A DNA stretch of 56,775 nucleotides from Pseudomonas sp. AKS31 (GTDB taxonomy: Bacteria > Pseudomonadota > Gammaproteobacteria > Pseudomonadales > Pseudomonadaceae). This document shows, in pieces, positions 16,819 to 25,278 of this stretch. Where the stretch lies: NCBI RefSeq assembly GCF_023634765.1, contig NZ_JAMLFX010000020.1, forward strand, positions 1-56,775, read 5' to 3'. Position 1 is the first letter of the stretch. Each line of letters starts with the position of its first letter. The position numbers and the translations under genes were made by a program. The notes under the pieces are model-generated. The model made no database searches, was not told the origin of the DNA, and worked only from the letters and a program-made list of their open reading frames with translations.

Positions 16819-17948
16819 CCAGCGCCAGCGAGCAGGCCATCCTCGACGCCCATTTCATGGCACGCGCGCTGGAACTGGCGCGCAAAGGTCACTACACCAC
16901 CCATCCCAACCCTCGGGTCGGCTGCGTGGTGGTGCGCGACGGGCAGATTGTCGGCGAAGGCTGGCATGAGCGCGCCGGTGAGCCGCACGCTGAAGTTCAC
17001 GCCCTGCGTGCCGCCGGTGATCTGGCCCGGGGCGCGACCGCTTATGTGACGCTGGAACCGTGCAGCCACCATGGCCGGACGCCGCCGTGCGCCGATGCGT
17101 TGGTGAATGCCGGTGTCGCTCGAGTGGTGGCGGCGATGCGTGATCCGAATCCGCAGGTCGCAGGTCGTGGCTTGCAGCGCCTGGCCGATGCCGGTATCGC
17201 CACCGAAAGCGGCGTGCTCGAAGGCGAGGCGCGCAAGCTCAACCAAGGTTTTCTGAAACGCATGGAGCACGGCTTGCCGTTCGTGCGGGTCAAGTTGGCC
17301 ATGAGCCTCGACGGGCGCACGGCGATGGCAAGCGGCGAGAGCCAATGGATCACCGGCCCGGCCGCACGTTCGGCTGTCCAGCGTCTGCGCGCTCAGGCGG
17401 CGGTGGTGCTGACCGGCGCTGACACGGTGCTGGCCGACGGCGCGCGGTTGACCGTACGCGCTGACGAACTCGGTCTGGACAGCGAGCAAACCGCGCTGGC
17501 GATGAGCCGTCCGCCCTTGCGCGTGCTGATCGACGGACGCCTGCGCGTACCGCTGGATGCGCCGTTCTTCAAGGCCGGTCCGGCGCTGGTCGCCACCTGC
17601 GTCGCGATCGAAGAGCAATACGCCCACGGCCCCGAGTGCCTGATCGTGCCGGGTGAAGATGGCCAGGTCGACCTGCATCAATTACTGATCGAACTGGCCA
17701 AGCGTGGCACCAACGAAGTATTGGTCGAGGCTGGCCCACGCCTGGCCGGTGCCTTTGCTCAGCTCGGTCTGGTCGATGAGTTCGTGATCTTCATCGCCGG
17801 CACGTTCCTTGGTTCCACGGCGCGTCCGCTGCTGGACTGGCCGCTGGCTTATATGAAGGATGCACCGGAGCTGAAAATCACTGAAATTCGCGCGGTGGGC
17901 GATGACTGGCGAGTCACTGCCATCCCTGTCCTTTCAGCGAGCGTATAA
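16815..17948 (+). CDS. ribD: Bifunctional riboflavin deaminase/reductase RibD
   Basis: RibD performs the second and third steps from GTP to riboflavin: deamination of the pyrimidine and reduction of the ribosyl side chain. The N-terminal deaminase domain (1-145) shows the zinc site HAEVHAL and PCSHHGRTPPCADAL. The C-terminal reductase (about 150-370) begins with VRVKLAMSLDGRTA and contains the GESQWITG loop. At 377 residues it is of normal length. It overlaps nrdR by 4 bases and is 47 bases before ribE. I see no FMN riboswitch upstream of this run. Confidence 0.97.
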   Translation: MTSASEQAILDAHFMARALELARKGHYTTHPNPRVGCVVVRDGQIVGEGWHERAGEPHAEVHALRAAGDLARGATAYVTLEPCSHHGRTPPCADALVNAGVARVVAAMRDPNPQVAGRGLQRLADAGIATESGVLEGEARKLNQGFLKRMEHGLPFVRVKLAMSLDGRTAMASGESQWITGPAARSAVQRLRAQAAVVLTGADTVLADGARLTVRADELGLDSEQTALAMSRPPLRVLIDGRLRVPLDAPFFKAGPALVATCVAIEEQYAHGPECLIVPGEDGQVDLHQLLIELAKRGTNEVLVEAGPRLAGAFAQLGLVDEFVIFIAGTFLGSTARPLLDWPLAYMKDAPELKITEIRAVGDDWRVTAIPVLSASV

Positions 17949-17995
17949 TTCTCGGCCATCGCGTTAGCGCTGGCCCAGTTCTCAAGGAGAACCCC

Positions 17996-18658
17996 ATGTT
18001 TACCGGCATCATCGAATCCATCGGCAGTATCCGCGCACTGACCCCAAAGGGCGGTGATGTGCGGGTACACGTCGCCACCGGCAAGCTCGACCTGAGCGAC
18101 GTCAAACTCGGCGACAGCATCGCCGTCAACGGCGTCTGCCTGACGGCCGTTGAGCTGCCGGGCGACGGCTTTGCCGCTGACGTCAGCCGCGAAACCCTCG
18201 ACTGCACCGCCATGAACGACCTGAAAAGCGGCAGCCCGGTCAATCTGGAAAAAGCCCTGACCCCGACCACCCGTCTCGGCGGGCATCTGGTCAGCGGCCA
18301 CGTCGACGGTGTCGGCGAAATCGTCTCGCGCAGCGACAATGCCCGTGCTGTGGAATTTCGCATTCGCGCGCCGAAGGAGTTGGCCAAGTACATCGCCCAT
18401 AAAGGCTCGATCACCGTCGACGGCACCAGCCTGACCGTGAACGCAGTCGATGGCGCCGAATTCATGCTGACAATCATCCCGCACACCCTGAGCGAAACCA
18501 TCATGGCGTCGTACAAGCCTGGTCGCCGGGTGAATCTGGAAGTCGACTTGCTGGCACGTTATCTGGAGCGTCTGCTCCTCGGCGACAAGGCCGCAGAGCC
18601 GAGCGCTGGCGGTATTACTGAAAGCTTTCTGGCCGCCAACGGCTACCTCAAATCCTGA
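17996..18658 (+). CDS. ribE: Riboflavin synthase, alpha subunit
   Basis: The 220-residue enzyme dismutates two molecules of 6,7-dimethyl-8-ribityllumazine to riboflavin. It consists of two homologous lumazine-binding barrels: the first begins MFTGIIESIG, and the second follows GGHLVSGHVDGVG at about residue 95. A strong AAGGAG ribosome-binding site stands 7 bases before ATG 17996. Pseudomonas literature also calls this gene ribC. It lies in the operon between ribD and ribBA. Confidence 0.97.
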   Translation: MFTGIIESIGSIRALTPKGGDVRVHVATGKLDLSDVKLGDSIAVNGVCLTAVELPGDGFAADVSRETLDCTAMNDLKSGSPVNLEKALTPTTRLGGHLVSGHVDGVGEIVSRSDNARAVEFRIRAPKELAKYIAHKGSITVDGTSLTVNAVDGAEFMLTIIPHTLSETIMASYKPGRRVNLEVDLLARYLERLLLGDKAAEPSAGGITESFLAANGYLKS

Positions 18659-18674
18659 CTGAAGGGGGTGCCTT

Positions 18675-19766
18675 GTGGCGCTCAATAGCATCGAAGAACT
18701 GGTTGAAGACATCCGCCAAGGCAAGATGGTCATCCTCATGGATGACGAAGACCGCGAGAACGAAGGCGACCTGATCATGGCCGCCGAATGCTGCCAGGCC
18801 GAACACATCAACTTCATGGCCAAGCACGCCCGTGGCCTGATCTGCATGCCGATGAGCCGCGAGCGCTGCGAACTGTTGAAGCTGCCATTGATGGCACCGC
18901 GCAACGGTTCCGGTTTCGGCACCAAGTTCACCGTGTCGATCGAAGCCGCCGAAGGCGTCACCACCGGCATCTCCGCCGCTGACCGTGCGCGCACCGTGCA
19001 AGCGGCTGCCGCCAAAGACGCCAAGGCTGAAGATATCGTCAGTCCGGGCCACATCTTCCCGCTGATGGCGCAGGCCGGCGGCACCCTCGCTCGCGCCGGC
19101 CACACCGAAGCGGCTTGCGACCTCGCGCGCATGGCCGGTTTCGAGCCGAGCGGCGTGATCTGCGAAGTAATGAACGACGACGGCACCATGTCCCGTCGCG
19201 CCGAACTGGAAGCTTTCGCCGCTGAACACAACATCAAGATCGGCACCATCGCCGACCTGATTCACTACCGGATGATCCACGAACGTACCGTTCAGCGGAT
19301 TGCCGAACAGCCACTGGACAGCGAACTGGGCCAATTCAACCTGGTGACCTATCGTGATTCGGTGGAAGGCGACGTGCACATGGCACTGACCCTGGGCACT
19401 GTTTGCGCCGAAGAGCCGACCCTGGTTCGCGTGCACAACATGGACCCGCTGCGCGACCTGTTGATGGTCAAGCAACCGGGCCGCTGGAGCCTGCGTGCCG
19501 CCATGGCCGCGGTCGCCGAGGCGGGTAGCGGTGTGGTGCTGTTGCTCGGTCACCCGCTCGATGGCGACGTGTTGCTGGCGCACATCCGCGAAACCGGTGA
19601 GCAGGCAGCGCCGAAAAAGCCGACCACCTACAGCATCGTCGGTGCCGGTTCGCAGATCCTGCGTGACCTCGGTGTACGCAAAATGCGCCTGATGTCTGCA
19701 CCAATGAAATTTAATGCGATATCCGGTTTCGATCTGGAAGTTGTAGAATACGTGCCCTCCGAATAA
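18675..19766 (+). CDS. ribBA: RibBA: DHBP synthase with degenerate GTP cyclohydrolase II domain
   Basis: A 363-residue fusion. Residues 1-205 are 3,4-dihydroxy-2-butanone 4-phosphate synthase, with the acidic metal site MDDEDRENEGDL and HTEAACDLARMAG, making the four-carbon unit of riboflavin. Residues 208-363 resemble GTP cyclohydrolase II, but the zinc cysteines are gone: where RibA has HSECLTGDALFSQRCDCG, this reads VRVHNMDPLRDLLMVKQPGR. This half is therefore expected to be inactive, and the stand-alone RibA at 23336 should supply the reaction. The start is GTG 18675, with GAAGGGGG upstream. Confidence 0.92.
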   Translation: MALNSIEELVEDIRQGKMVILMDDEDRENEGDLIMAAECCQAEHINFMAKHARGLICMPMSRERCELLKLPLMAPRNGSGFGTKFTVSIEAAEGVTTGISAADRARTVQAAAAKDAKAEDIVSPGHIFPLMAQAGGTLARAGHTEAACDLARMAGFEPSGVICEVMNDDGTMSRRAELEAFAAEHNIKIGTIADLIHYRMIHERTVQRIAEQPLDSELGQFNLVTYRDSVEGDVHMALTLGTVCAEEPTLVRVHNMDPLRDLLMVKQPGRWSLRAAMAAVAEAGSGVVLLLGHPLDGDVLLAHIRETGEQAAPKKPTTYSIVGAGSQILRDLGVRKMRLMSAPMKFNAISGFDLEVVEYVPSE

Positions 19767-19812
19767 TGACCGGTTGTTTCCTGTCTCCGATTCGCGGCAA
19801 ATAAATCACTGA

Positions 19813-19835
19813 GGGACGCGTAGCAGACGCGTCCC
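19813..19835 (+). other. Stable hairpin before ribH
   Basis: GGGACGCG, a 7-base loop, and CGCGTCCC form an 8-bp GC-rich stem in the 91-base gap between ribBA and ribH. It is followed by GGCTCTTTAA rather than a clean T-run. It may slow or stop a share of transcripts or mark an RNA-processing site, raising ribH over ribBA. It does not match the conserved FMN riboswitch. Confidence 0.5.
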
Positions 19836-19857
19836 GGCTCTTTAAGAGAACTGACGA

Positions 19858-20334
19858 ATGACCCTGAAGACCATCGAAGGTACCTTCATCGCCCCTAAAG
19901 GCCGCTACGCTTTGGTAGTGGGCCGCTTCAACAGCTTCGTCGTTGAAAGCCTGGTCAGCGGTGCAGTTGATGCCCTGGTTCGCCACGGCGTGAGCGAAAG
20001 CGACATCACCATCATCCGCGCACCTGGCGCCTTCGAAATCCCGCTGGTTGCGCAGAAAGTCGCCCAGAAAGGTGAATTCGCAGCCATCATCGCCCTCGGC
20101 GCGGTCATTCGTGGCGGCACTCCGCACTTCGAATACGTGGCAGGCGAGTGCACCAAGGGTCTGGCCCAGGTGTCCATGGAGTTCGGCGTTCCGGTTGCCT
20201 TCGGCGTCCTGACCGTTGATTCCATCGAGCAAGCCATCGAACGTTCCGGCACCAAGGCCGGTAACAAAGGTGCCGAAGCTGCGCTGTCCGCTCTGGAAAT
20301 GGTCAGCCTGCTGGCGCAGTTGGAGGCCAAGTGA
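19858..20334 (+). CDS. ribH: 6,7-dimethyl-8-ribityllumazine synthase
   Basis: The 158-residue enzyme condenses the pyrimidine with dihydroxybutanone phosphate to make lumazine, the substrate of RibE. Recognisable segments are GRYALVVGRFNSFVVESLV, PGAFEIPLVAQ, the substrate loop ALGAVIRGGTPHFEYVAGE with its catalytic His, and FGVLTVDSIEQAIER. It assembles as an icosahedral or decameric shell in other species. Its stop overlaps the nusB GTG start (GTGA). Confidence 0.97.
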   Translation: MTLKTIEGTFIAPKGRYALVVGRFNSFVVESLVSGAVDALVRHGVSESDITIIRAPGAFEIPLVAQKVAQKGEFAAIIALGAVIRGGTPHFEYVAGECTKGLAQVSMEFGVPVAFGVLTVDSIEQAIERSGTKAGNKGAEAALSALEMVSLLAQLEAK

Positions 20335-20831
20335 TTAGCGACGAAAGCGATCGTTTCAACCCGCGCGATCCGAAACCTGCGGATGCCGGCAAGCCCTCGA
20401 AAAGCGTCAAGCGTCGCGAAGCCCGTCAGCTCGCGACCCAGGCGCTGTACCAGTGGCACATGGCCAAGCAATCGCTGAACGAGATCGAAGCGCAGTTTCG
20501 CGTTGATAACGATTTCACCGATGTCGACGGTGCCTACTTCCGCGAAATCCTCCACGGGGTTCCGCAGTTCAAGACCGAAATCGACAACGCCCTGACGCCT
20601 TGCCTGGACCTGGCGATCGAAGAGCTGGACCCGGTTGAACTGGCCGTGCTACGCCTGTCGACCTGGGAACTGCTCAAGCGCGTCGACGTGCCGTACCGCG
20701 TGGTGATCAACGAAGGCATCGAGCTGGCGAAAGTCTTCGGTTCGACCGACGGCCACAAGTTCGTCAACGGTGTGCTCGACAAGCTGGCCCCGCGCCTGCG
20801 TGAAGCTGAAGTGAAGGCGTTCAAGCGCTGA
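20331..20831 (+). CDS. nusB: Transcription antitermination factor NusB
   Basis: A 166-residue all-helical protein. NusB with NusE (S10) binds boxA RNA in rRNA operons and phage antitermination. The core begins at KRREARQLATQALYQWH, and the C-terminal half contains NEGIELAKVFGSTDGHKFVNGVLD, the usual signature. Start GTG 20331 overlaps the ribH stop. Pairing ribH-nusB-thiL is widespread in proteobacteria. Confidence 0.97.
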   Translation: MISDESDRFNPRDPKPADAGKPSKSVKRREARQLATQALYQWHMAKQSLNEIEAQFRVDNDFTDVDGAYFREILHGVPQFKTEIDNALTPCLDLAIEELDPVELAVLRLSTWELLKRVDVPYRVVINEGIELAKVFGSTDGHKFVNGVLDKLAPRLREAEVKAFKR

Positions 20832-20858
20832 TCGGCGCTTGAGCACTTTGTCTCAGCC

Positions 20859-21824
20859 ATGGGCGAGTTTGAGCTGATCCGCAATTTCTTCGCCGCCGCG
20901 CCTTGTGCGCAGGGCGGCGAAGGCGTTGCGCTGGGGATCGGCGACGACTGCGCCTTGCTCGCTGTTCCTTCCGGGGAGCAGTTGGCGATTTCTACCGATA
21001 CGCTGGTGGCCGGTGTGCACTTCGCCGACCCCTGCGATCCGTTTCTTCTCGGTCAGCGCTCGCTGGCCGTGGCGGTCAGCGATCTGGCCGCCATGGGCGC
21101 CACGCCCGTTGCCTTTACCCTTGCCCTGACTGTACCGACGGTGACCGCCGATTGGCTGCAAGCCTATGCCCGCGGTTTGAACCGCATGGCGCAGAACTGC
21201 GGCGTGGCGCTGGTGGGCGGCGATACCACGCGTGGGCCGTTGAGCCTGACGGTAACGGTGTTCGGTCGTGTTCCGGCCGGTCAGGCGTTGACCCGCAGCG
21301 GCGCGCAACCGGGCGATTTGCTCTGCGTCGGCGGTGAGCTGGGCAATGCCGCCGGCGCCTTGCCGCTGGTGCTGGGGCAGCGTGAGGCCGAAGCGCATAT
21401 CGCCCAACCGCTGCTCGATCATTACTGGTCGCCGCAGCCGCAACTCGCCCTTGGCCAGGCTTTGCGCGGCAAAGCCACGTCTGCGCTGGATATCTCCGAT
21501 GGCCTCCTTGCTGACTGCGGCCACATTGCGCTGGCGTCGAAGGTGCGACTTGAGATTGAACGCGAGCGCGTACCGCTGTCGGATGCATTAGTGGCGTATC
21601 TCGGTCAGCGCGGCGCCGAGCGTGCCGCGCTGAGCGGTGGCGATGATTACGTGCTGGCCTTTACCCTGCCGTCCGTCGAGTTGCCGGCGCTGCTGGCCAA
21701 TGGCTGGCCGATCCATGTGATCGGTCGCGTATCAGAAGGTCAGGGCGTGGTTCTGCTGGATCGCGAAGGGCACGACATCACCCCGCAAATCCGGGGTTAT
21801 CAACATTTTCAGGAGACACCGTGA
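20859..21824 (+). CDS. thiL: Thiamine-monophosphate kinase
   Basis: The 321-residue enzyme makes thiamine diphosphate from thiamine monophosphate and ATP. It is a PurM/ThiL-fold protein: GEFELIRNFF at the N-terminus, GIGDDCALLA (metal and ATP binding), the AVAVSDLAAMGATP block, and VGGDTTRG. It lies 27 bases after nusB, and its stop overlaps the pgpA GTG start. Length and order are standard for Pseudomonas. Confidence 0.96.
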   Translation: MGEFELIRNFFAAAPCAQGGEGVALGIGDDCALLAVPSGEQLAISTDTLVAGVHFADPCDPFLLGQRSLAVAVSDLAAMGATPVAFTLALTVPTVTADWLQAYARGLNRMAQNCGVALVGGDTTRGPLSLTVTVFGRVPAGQALTRSGAQPGDLLCVGGELGNAAGALPLVLGQREAEAHIAQPLLDHYWSPQPQLALGQALRGKATSALDISDGLLADCGHIALASKVRLEIERERVPLSDALVAYLGQRGAERAALSGGDDYVLAFTLPSVELPALLANGWPIHVIGRVSEGQGVVLLDREGHDITPQIRGYQHFQETP

Positions 21825-22324
21825 CAGATCACCCGAAACAGGTTCCGGCCGAATTCGTTCCGCCGTCGGTCTGGCGCAATCCCTGGCATTTCCTCGCGTT
21901 CGGTTTTGGTTCCGGCACCTTGCCGAAAGCGCCGGGCACGTGGGGCTCGTTGGTTGCGCTACCCTTTATCCCGTTGTGGCAGATGTTGCCCGACTGGGGT
22001 TACTGGCTGATGCTCGGGATCACCATGCTGTTCGGCTTCTGGCTGTGCGGCAAAGTCGCCGACGATTTGCGGGTACACGACCACGAAGGCATCGTCTGGG
22101 ACGAGATGGTCGGGATGTGGATCACTCTGTGGCTGGTGCCGGAAGGCTGGTACTGGTTGCTCGCGGGTTTTCTGGTGTTCCGTTTCTTCGACATTCTCAA
22201 GCCGTGGCCGATTCGCTGGATCGACCGGCATGTGCATGGCGGTGTCGGCATCATGCTCGACGACGTGCTGGCCGGTGTGTTTGCCTGGCTGGCGATGCAG
22301 GGGCTGGTGTGGATTTTCGCCTGA
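21821..22324 (+). CDS. pgpA: Phosphatidylglycerophosphatase A
   Basis: The 167-residue membrane enzyme removes phosphate from phosphatidylglycerophosphate to give phosphatidylglycerol. Family motifs are FGSGTLPKAPGTWGSL near residue 30, HDHEGIVWDEMVGMW around 85-100 (acidic metal ligands), and FFDILKPWPIRW. Four hydrophobic segments cross the inner membrane. Start GTG 21821 overlaps the thiL stop. Confidence 0.95.
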   Translation: MTDHPKQVPAEFVPPSVWRNPWHFLAFGFGSGTLPKAPGTWGSLVALPFIPLWQMLPDWGYWLMLGITMLFGFWLCGKVADDLRVHDHEGIVWDEMVGMWITLWLVPEGWYWLLAGFLVFRFFDILKPWPIRWIDRHVHGGVGIMLDDVLAGVFAWLAMQGLVWIFA

Positions 22325-22361
22325 TTCCAAGGGATATCAGGGGCAAGTGAGGGGACTAGGG

Positions 22362-23114
22362 ATGGCTCGGCGCTGGTTGGCACTCGTGGTTTTGGCTTTG
22401 CTGAGCACTGTGACTGGTGCGCAGGAAGCTGCGCCGACGCCTGCGGTCATCCATCTGGCCAGCGAAGACTGGGAAGATTACACCGCTGCCGACGGCCATG
22501 GCCTGGGCTGGGACGTGTTGCGCAAGGTGTTCGAACCGGCCGGGGTCAAGCTGGATATCCGCAGCGTGCCTTACACCCGTTCGGTCGGGCTGGTGCAGTT
22601 GAAGGAGGTCGACGCGCTGGTCGGCTCCTACCGCGACGAAGCCGAGCAAGTCCTGTACCCGCGCTGGAATTTCGATTCCGACCACATTTACGCACTGGGC
22701 CTGGCGAGTAATCCGGTGCCCACCGAAGCGACGCTGGGCAAGTATCGCCTGGCCTGGGTGCGCGGTTATCGCTACGAAAACTACCTGCCCAACATCAAAC
22801 GCTACAACCAGATCGAGCGGCGTACCGGGATTCTGTCGATGCTCAAGCAGGGGCGGGCGGATTACTACATCGACGCGCTGACCGAGATTGAAGCCGTGGT
22901 GAAAATCGCAGCCGATCCGGCGCAGTATCGCTATTCACACCTGGCCGAGCTGCCGCTGTATCTCGGCTTTGCCGACACCCCGCAGGCGCGGGCGCTGATG
23001 GCACTGTATGACCAGCGTATGGAGCAGTTGGTGAAGAGCGGCGAGTTGAAGTCGATCTTCGAGAAGTGGAAGCAGCCGTATCCGTTCACTACGGGCGCGA
23101 CGAATCCCCTGTAG
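22362..23114 (+). CDS. Periplasmic solute-binding protein (SBP_bac_3 type)
   Basis: About 250 residues: a signal peptide (MARRWLALVVLALLSTVTGA), then a two-lobed binding-protein fold with IHLASEDWEDYTAADGHGLG, RSVPYTRSVGLVQLKEVDALVG and GRADYYIDALTEIEAVV. It is related to amino-acid-binding components, but no ABC permease or ATPase lies nearby, so it may serve a distant transporter or a sensor. The ligand is unknown. ATG 22362 is preceded by GGGGACTAGGG. The last codons, AAT CCC CTG TAG, run into a REP element, which supplies the stop codon and the end residues NPL. Confidence 0.75.
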   Translation: MARRWLALVVLALLSTVTGAQEAAPTPAVIHLASEDWEDYTAADGHGLGWDVLRKVFEPAGVKLDIRSVPYTRSVGLVQLKEVDALVGSYRDEAEQVLYPRWNFDSDHIYALGLASNPVPTEATLGKYRLAWVRGYRYENYLPNIKRYNQIERRTGILSMLKQGRADYYIDALTEIEAVVKIAADPAQYRYSHLAELPLYLGFADTPQARALMALYDQRMEQLVKSGELKSIFEKWKQPYPFTTGATNPL

Positions 23115-23205
23115 GAGCTGCGGCACGCTGCGATCTTTTGATCTTGATTCTAAAACCAGATCAAAAGATCGCAGCCTCGTTTCACTCGACAGCTCCTGCA
23201 GGGAT
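23106..23205. repeat. REP pair, family 2 (variant)
   Basis: The left arm AATCCCCTGTAGGAGCTGCGGCACGCTGCGATCTTTTGATC and the right arm GATCAAAAGATCGCAGCCTCGTTTCACTCGACAGCTCCTGCAGGG form a pair whose stems have diverged from the standard GCCGAAGGC. The stop codon of the preceding gene is the TAG of this repeat. Confidence 0.8.
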
Positions 23206-23335
23206 CCATGTCGACCGGGTAGTTATCAAACTTTTTGATCGTTATGCCCGATAATTCAGCCTAAGCGCCGGTAGGAAGCTGCTGTTACAATGCCGGCCTG
23301 CGAATTTTCAGACTCTTTAGATCAGGAGCACACCG

Positions 23336-23953
23336 GTGCCTGTCGTCTTTGTCGCCGCTTCCAAGCTGCCAACGCCTTTTGCGCAATTCACCATGCACGG
23401 TTTTCTCGATGAAGCCACCGGCCGCGAGCACGTCGTGCTGAGCCTGGGTGAAATTGCCGACGGTGCCCCGGTACTCGGCCGGTTGCACTCCGAATGCCTG
23501 ACCGGCGATGCCTTGTTCAGCCAGCGTTGCGACTGCGGCTCGCAACTGGAAGGCGCGCTTAAGGCCATCGCCCGTGAAGGCCGTGGTGTGTTGCTGTACC
23601 TGCGTCAGGAAGGTCGTGGCATCGGCTTGTTGAACAAGATCCGTGCCTACGAGTTGCAGGATGGCGGCGCCGACACCGTTGAAGCCAACGAGCGTCTGGG
23701 CTTTGCCGCTGACCAGCGCGACTACGCCATGTGCCTGCCGATGCTCGAGCATCTGGGCGTCAAGTCCCTGCGTCTGATGACCAACAACCCACGCAAAGTC
23801 AAAGCCCTGACCGACATGGGCATCACCGTCGCCGAGCGCGTGCCGTTGCACACCGGTCACAACCCGCATAACAAACTCTATCTGGCGACCAAGGCCAGCA
23901 AGCTCGACCACATGATGGGCAACGAGCATCAAGGCGAGGTTGATCGCGCGTGA
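23336..23953 (+). CDS. ribA: GTP cyclohydrolase II
   Basis: The 205-residue enzyme opens GTP in the first committed step of riboflavin synthesis. All three zinc cysteines are present (Cys54, Cys65, Cys67 in HSECLTGDALFSQRCDCG), followed by the active-site segment LLYLRQEGRGIGLLNKI and the tail MTNNPRKVKAL. It complements the RibBA fusion, whose cyclohydrolase half lacks these residues. Start GTG 23336 has AGGAGC upstream. The stop overlaps the next gene's GTG. Confidence 0.96.
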   Translation: MPVVFVAASKLPTPFAQFTMHGFLDEATGREHVVLSLGEIADGAPVLGRLHSECLTGDALFSQRCDCGSQLEGALKAIAREGRGVLLYLRQEGRGIGLLNKIRAYELQDGGADTVEANERLGFAADQRDYAMCLPMLEHLGVKSLRLMTNNPRKVKALTDMGITVAERVPLHTGHNPHNKLYLATKASKLDHMMGNEHQGEVDRA

Positions 23954-24369
23954 CACGGGGTCAGGTGCGGCGCCGATTGTCGGTTGATTGGTGGAAATAC
24001 CTCGCGCTGGCGTTGGTGCCGCTGTTCGTGCTCAACGCGTTGTTTGGTCAGGGCAAAGGGGTTCTGCCGGTACTGGCGATGCCGTTCTTTATTGCCGGCG
24101 TGGCATCAATGTTTGTCAGCCTGAAGTTTTTCGGCCGTTACAAACATGCGCTGATCGCTACGCAAAAAGCCCTTGATACCCCAGATGAGCCCGCCGCGTG
24201 GATTGCTCTCGCAGCCCGTCGTCGTGCGGCGTTTCTGGCGGCAGCTTTGCCGGCGTGGATCGGCGCACTGGCGGTGTTTGTCGGTCTTGAAGCCGTACCG
24301 TTGATGCTGCTGGCGTTGTCCACGGCGGTACTGTTTTATCTCTACCGTATCCCGCGTCAACTCGGCTGA
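23950..24369 (+). CDS. Small inner-membrane protein, unknown function
   Basis: A 139-residue protein with four hydrophobic segments in two pairs (about residues 17-33, 37-60, 95-112 and 115-132) separated by a soluble basic stretch. No family motif is visible to me. Start GTG 23950 overlaps the ribA stop (GTGA), and its own stop overlaps the ATG of the BtuF-like gene (TGATG), so ribA, this gene and btuF-like are read as one unit. The same three-gene order occurs in P. aeruginosa (PA4047-PA4045). Confidence 0.75.
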   Translation: MTRGQVRRRLSVDWWKYLALALVPLFVLNALFGQGKGVLPVLAMPFFIAGVASMFVSLKFFGRYKHALIATQKALDTPDEPAAWIALAARRRAAFLAAALPAWIGALAVFVGLEAVPLMLLALSTAVLFYLYRIPRQLG

Positions 24370-25169
24370 TGCGTCGTCTCTGGCTGGCGCTGCTGGTGCT
24401 GGCCGTCAGTGGCTCTGCGTTGGCGCAACTGCGGGTTGTCAGCCTCGCCCCGTCGCTTTCTGAAATTGTCGTTGAGCTGAATTCGGCTGATCTGCTGGTC
24501 GGGGTGCTGGATGCCGGTGAGCGGCCAGCGGCGATTGCCAGCGTTCCTTCTGTCGGCCGCTATGGCCAGCTCGATATGGAGCAGTTGCTGAGCCTCAAAC
24601 CTGATTTATTGCTGCTGTGGCCCGGCAGTGTCGGCCCGGCGCAGCGTGATCAGCTCAAGCGCCTGGGCATCCCGACCTTCGTCGCCGAACCGCATTCTCT
24701 TGAGCAACTCGCCACCCAGATTGAAGCCATTGCCGCGCGATTGGGGCGACCTGCGCGTGGGGTGGTGCGAGCGACCGAACTGCGCCAACAACTCGCGGAG
24801 CTACGCCAGCGCTATCGCCGGGAAGTGCCGTTGCGGGTGTTTTATCAGGTGTGGGACAAGCCCCTGTATACCGTCGGTGGCGGGCAAATCATCAGTGATG
24901 CGCTGGAGGTGTGCGGGGCGCGGAATGTGTTTCGCGACCTGAGTCTGCCGGCGCCGCAGGTGAGTATCGAGGCGGTGTTGCAGCGCGATCCTGAGGTGAT
25001 TTTGGCGGGTAATCAGGCGCAGTTGAATGCATGGAGCGCCTGGCCGCAGGTGGCGGCTGTAAAACAGCAGCAATTACTGTTGGTCACCGACAAAGGCCTC
25101 GAACGCCCAAGTGGTCAAATGATCAGTGCCACCGCCAAGCTCTGCCAGTTGATCGCGCCGGACAGGTAA
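24369..25169 (+). CDS. btuF: Periplasmic cobalamin-binding protein (BtuF-like)
   Basis: The 266-residue protein has a signal peptide (MRRLWLALLVLAVSGSALA) and the class III binding-protein fold: RVVSLAPSLSEIVVEL near the start, VGRYGQLDMEQLLSLKPDLLLLW, and TVGGGQIISDALEVCGARNVF in the C-lobe. These match BtuF and related corrinoid- or siderophore-binding proteins. A BtuB-like receptor is encoded convergently next door, which supports vitamin B12, but no btuCD genes are in the window. ATG 24369 overlaps the previous stop. Confidence 0.75.
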   Translation: MRRLWLALLVLAVSGSALAQLRVVSLAPSLSEIVVELNSADLLVGVLDAGERPAAIASVPSVGRYGQLDMEQLLSLKPDLLLLWPGSVGPAQRDQLKRLGIPTFVAEPHSLEQLATQIEAIAARLGRPARGVVRATELRQQLAELRQRYRREVPLRVFYQVWDKPLYTVGGGQIISDALEVCGARNVFRDLSLPAPQVSIEAVLQRDPEVILAGNQAQLNAWSAWPQVAAVKQQQLLLVTDKGLERPSGQMISATAKLCQLIAPDR

Positions 25170-25278
25170 CCCTGTAGGAGCCGCCGAAGGCTGCGATCTG
25201 TTGATTTTGCTTTATGACGGAATCGGACTCGCCGAAGATCAAGATCAAAAGATCGCAGCCTTCGGCAGCTCCTACAGT
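25170..25278. repeat. REP pair, family 2
   Basis: CCTGTAGGAGCCGCCGAAGGCTGCGATC and an inverted copy GATCGCAGCCTTCGGCAGCTCCTACAG lie between convergent btuF-like and btuB-like genes. The stop TAG of the receptor gene is inside the right arm. Confidence 0.85.
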
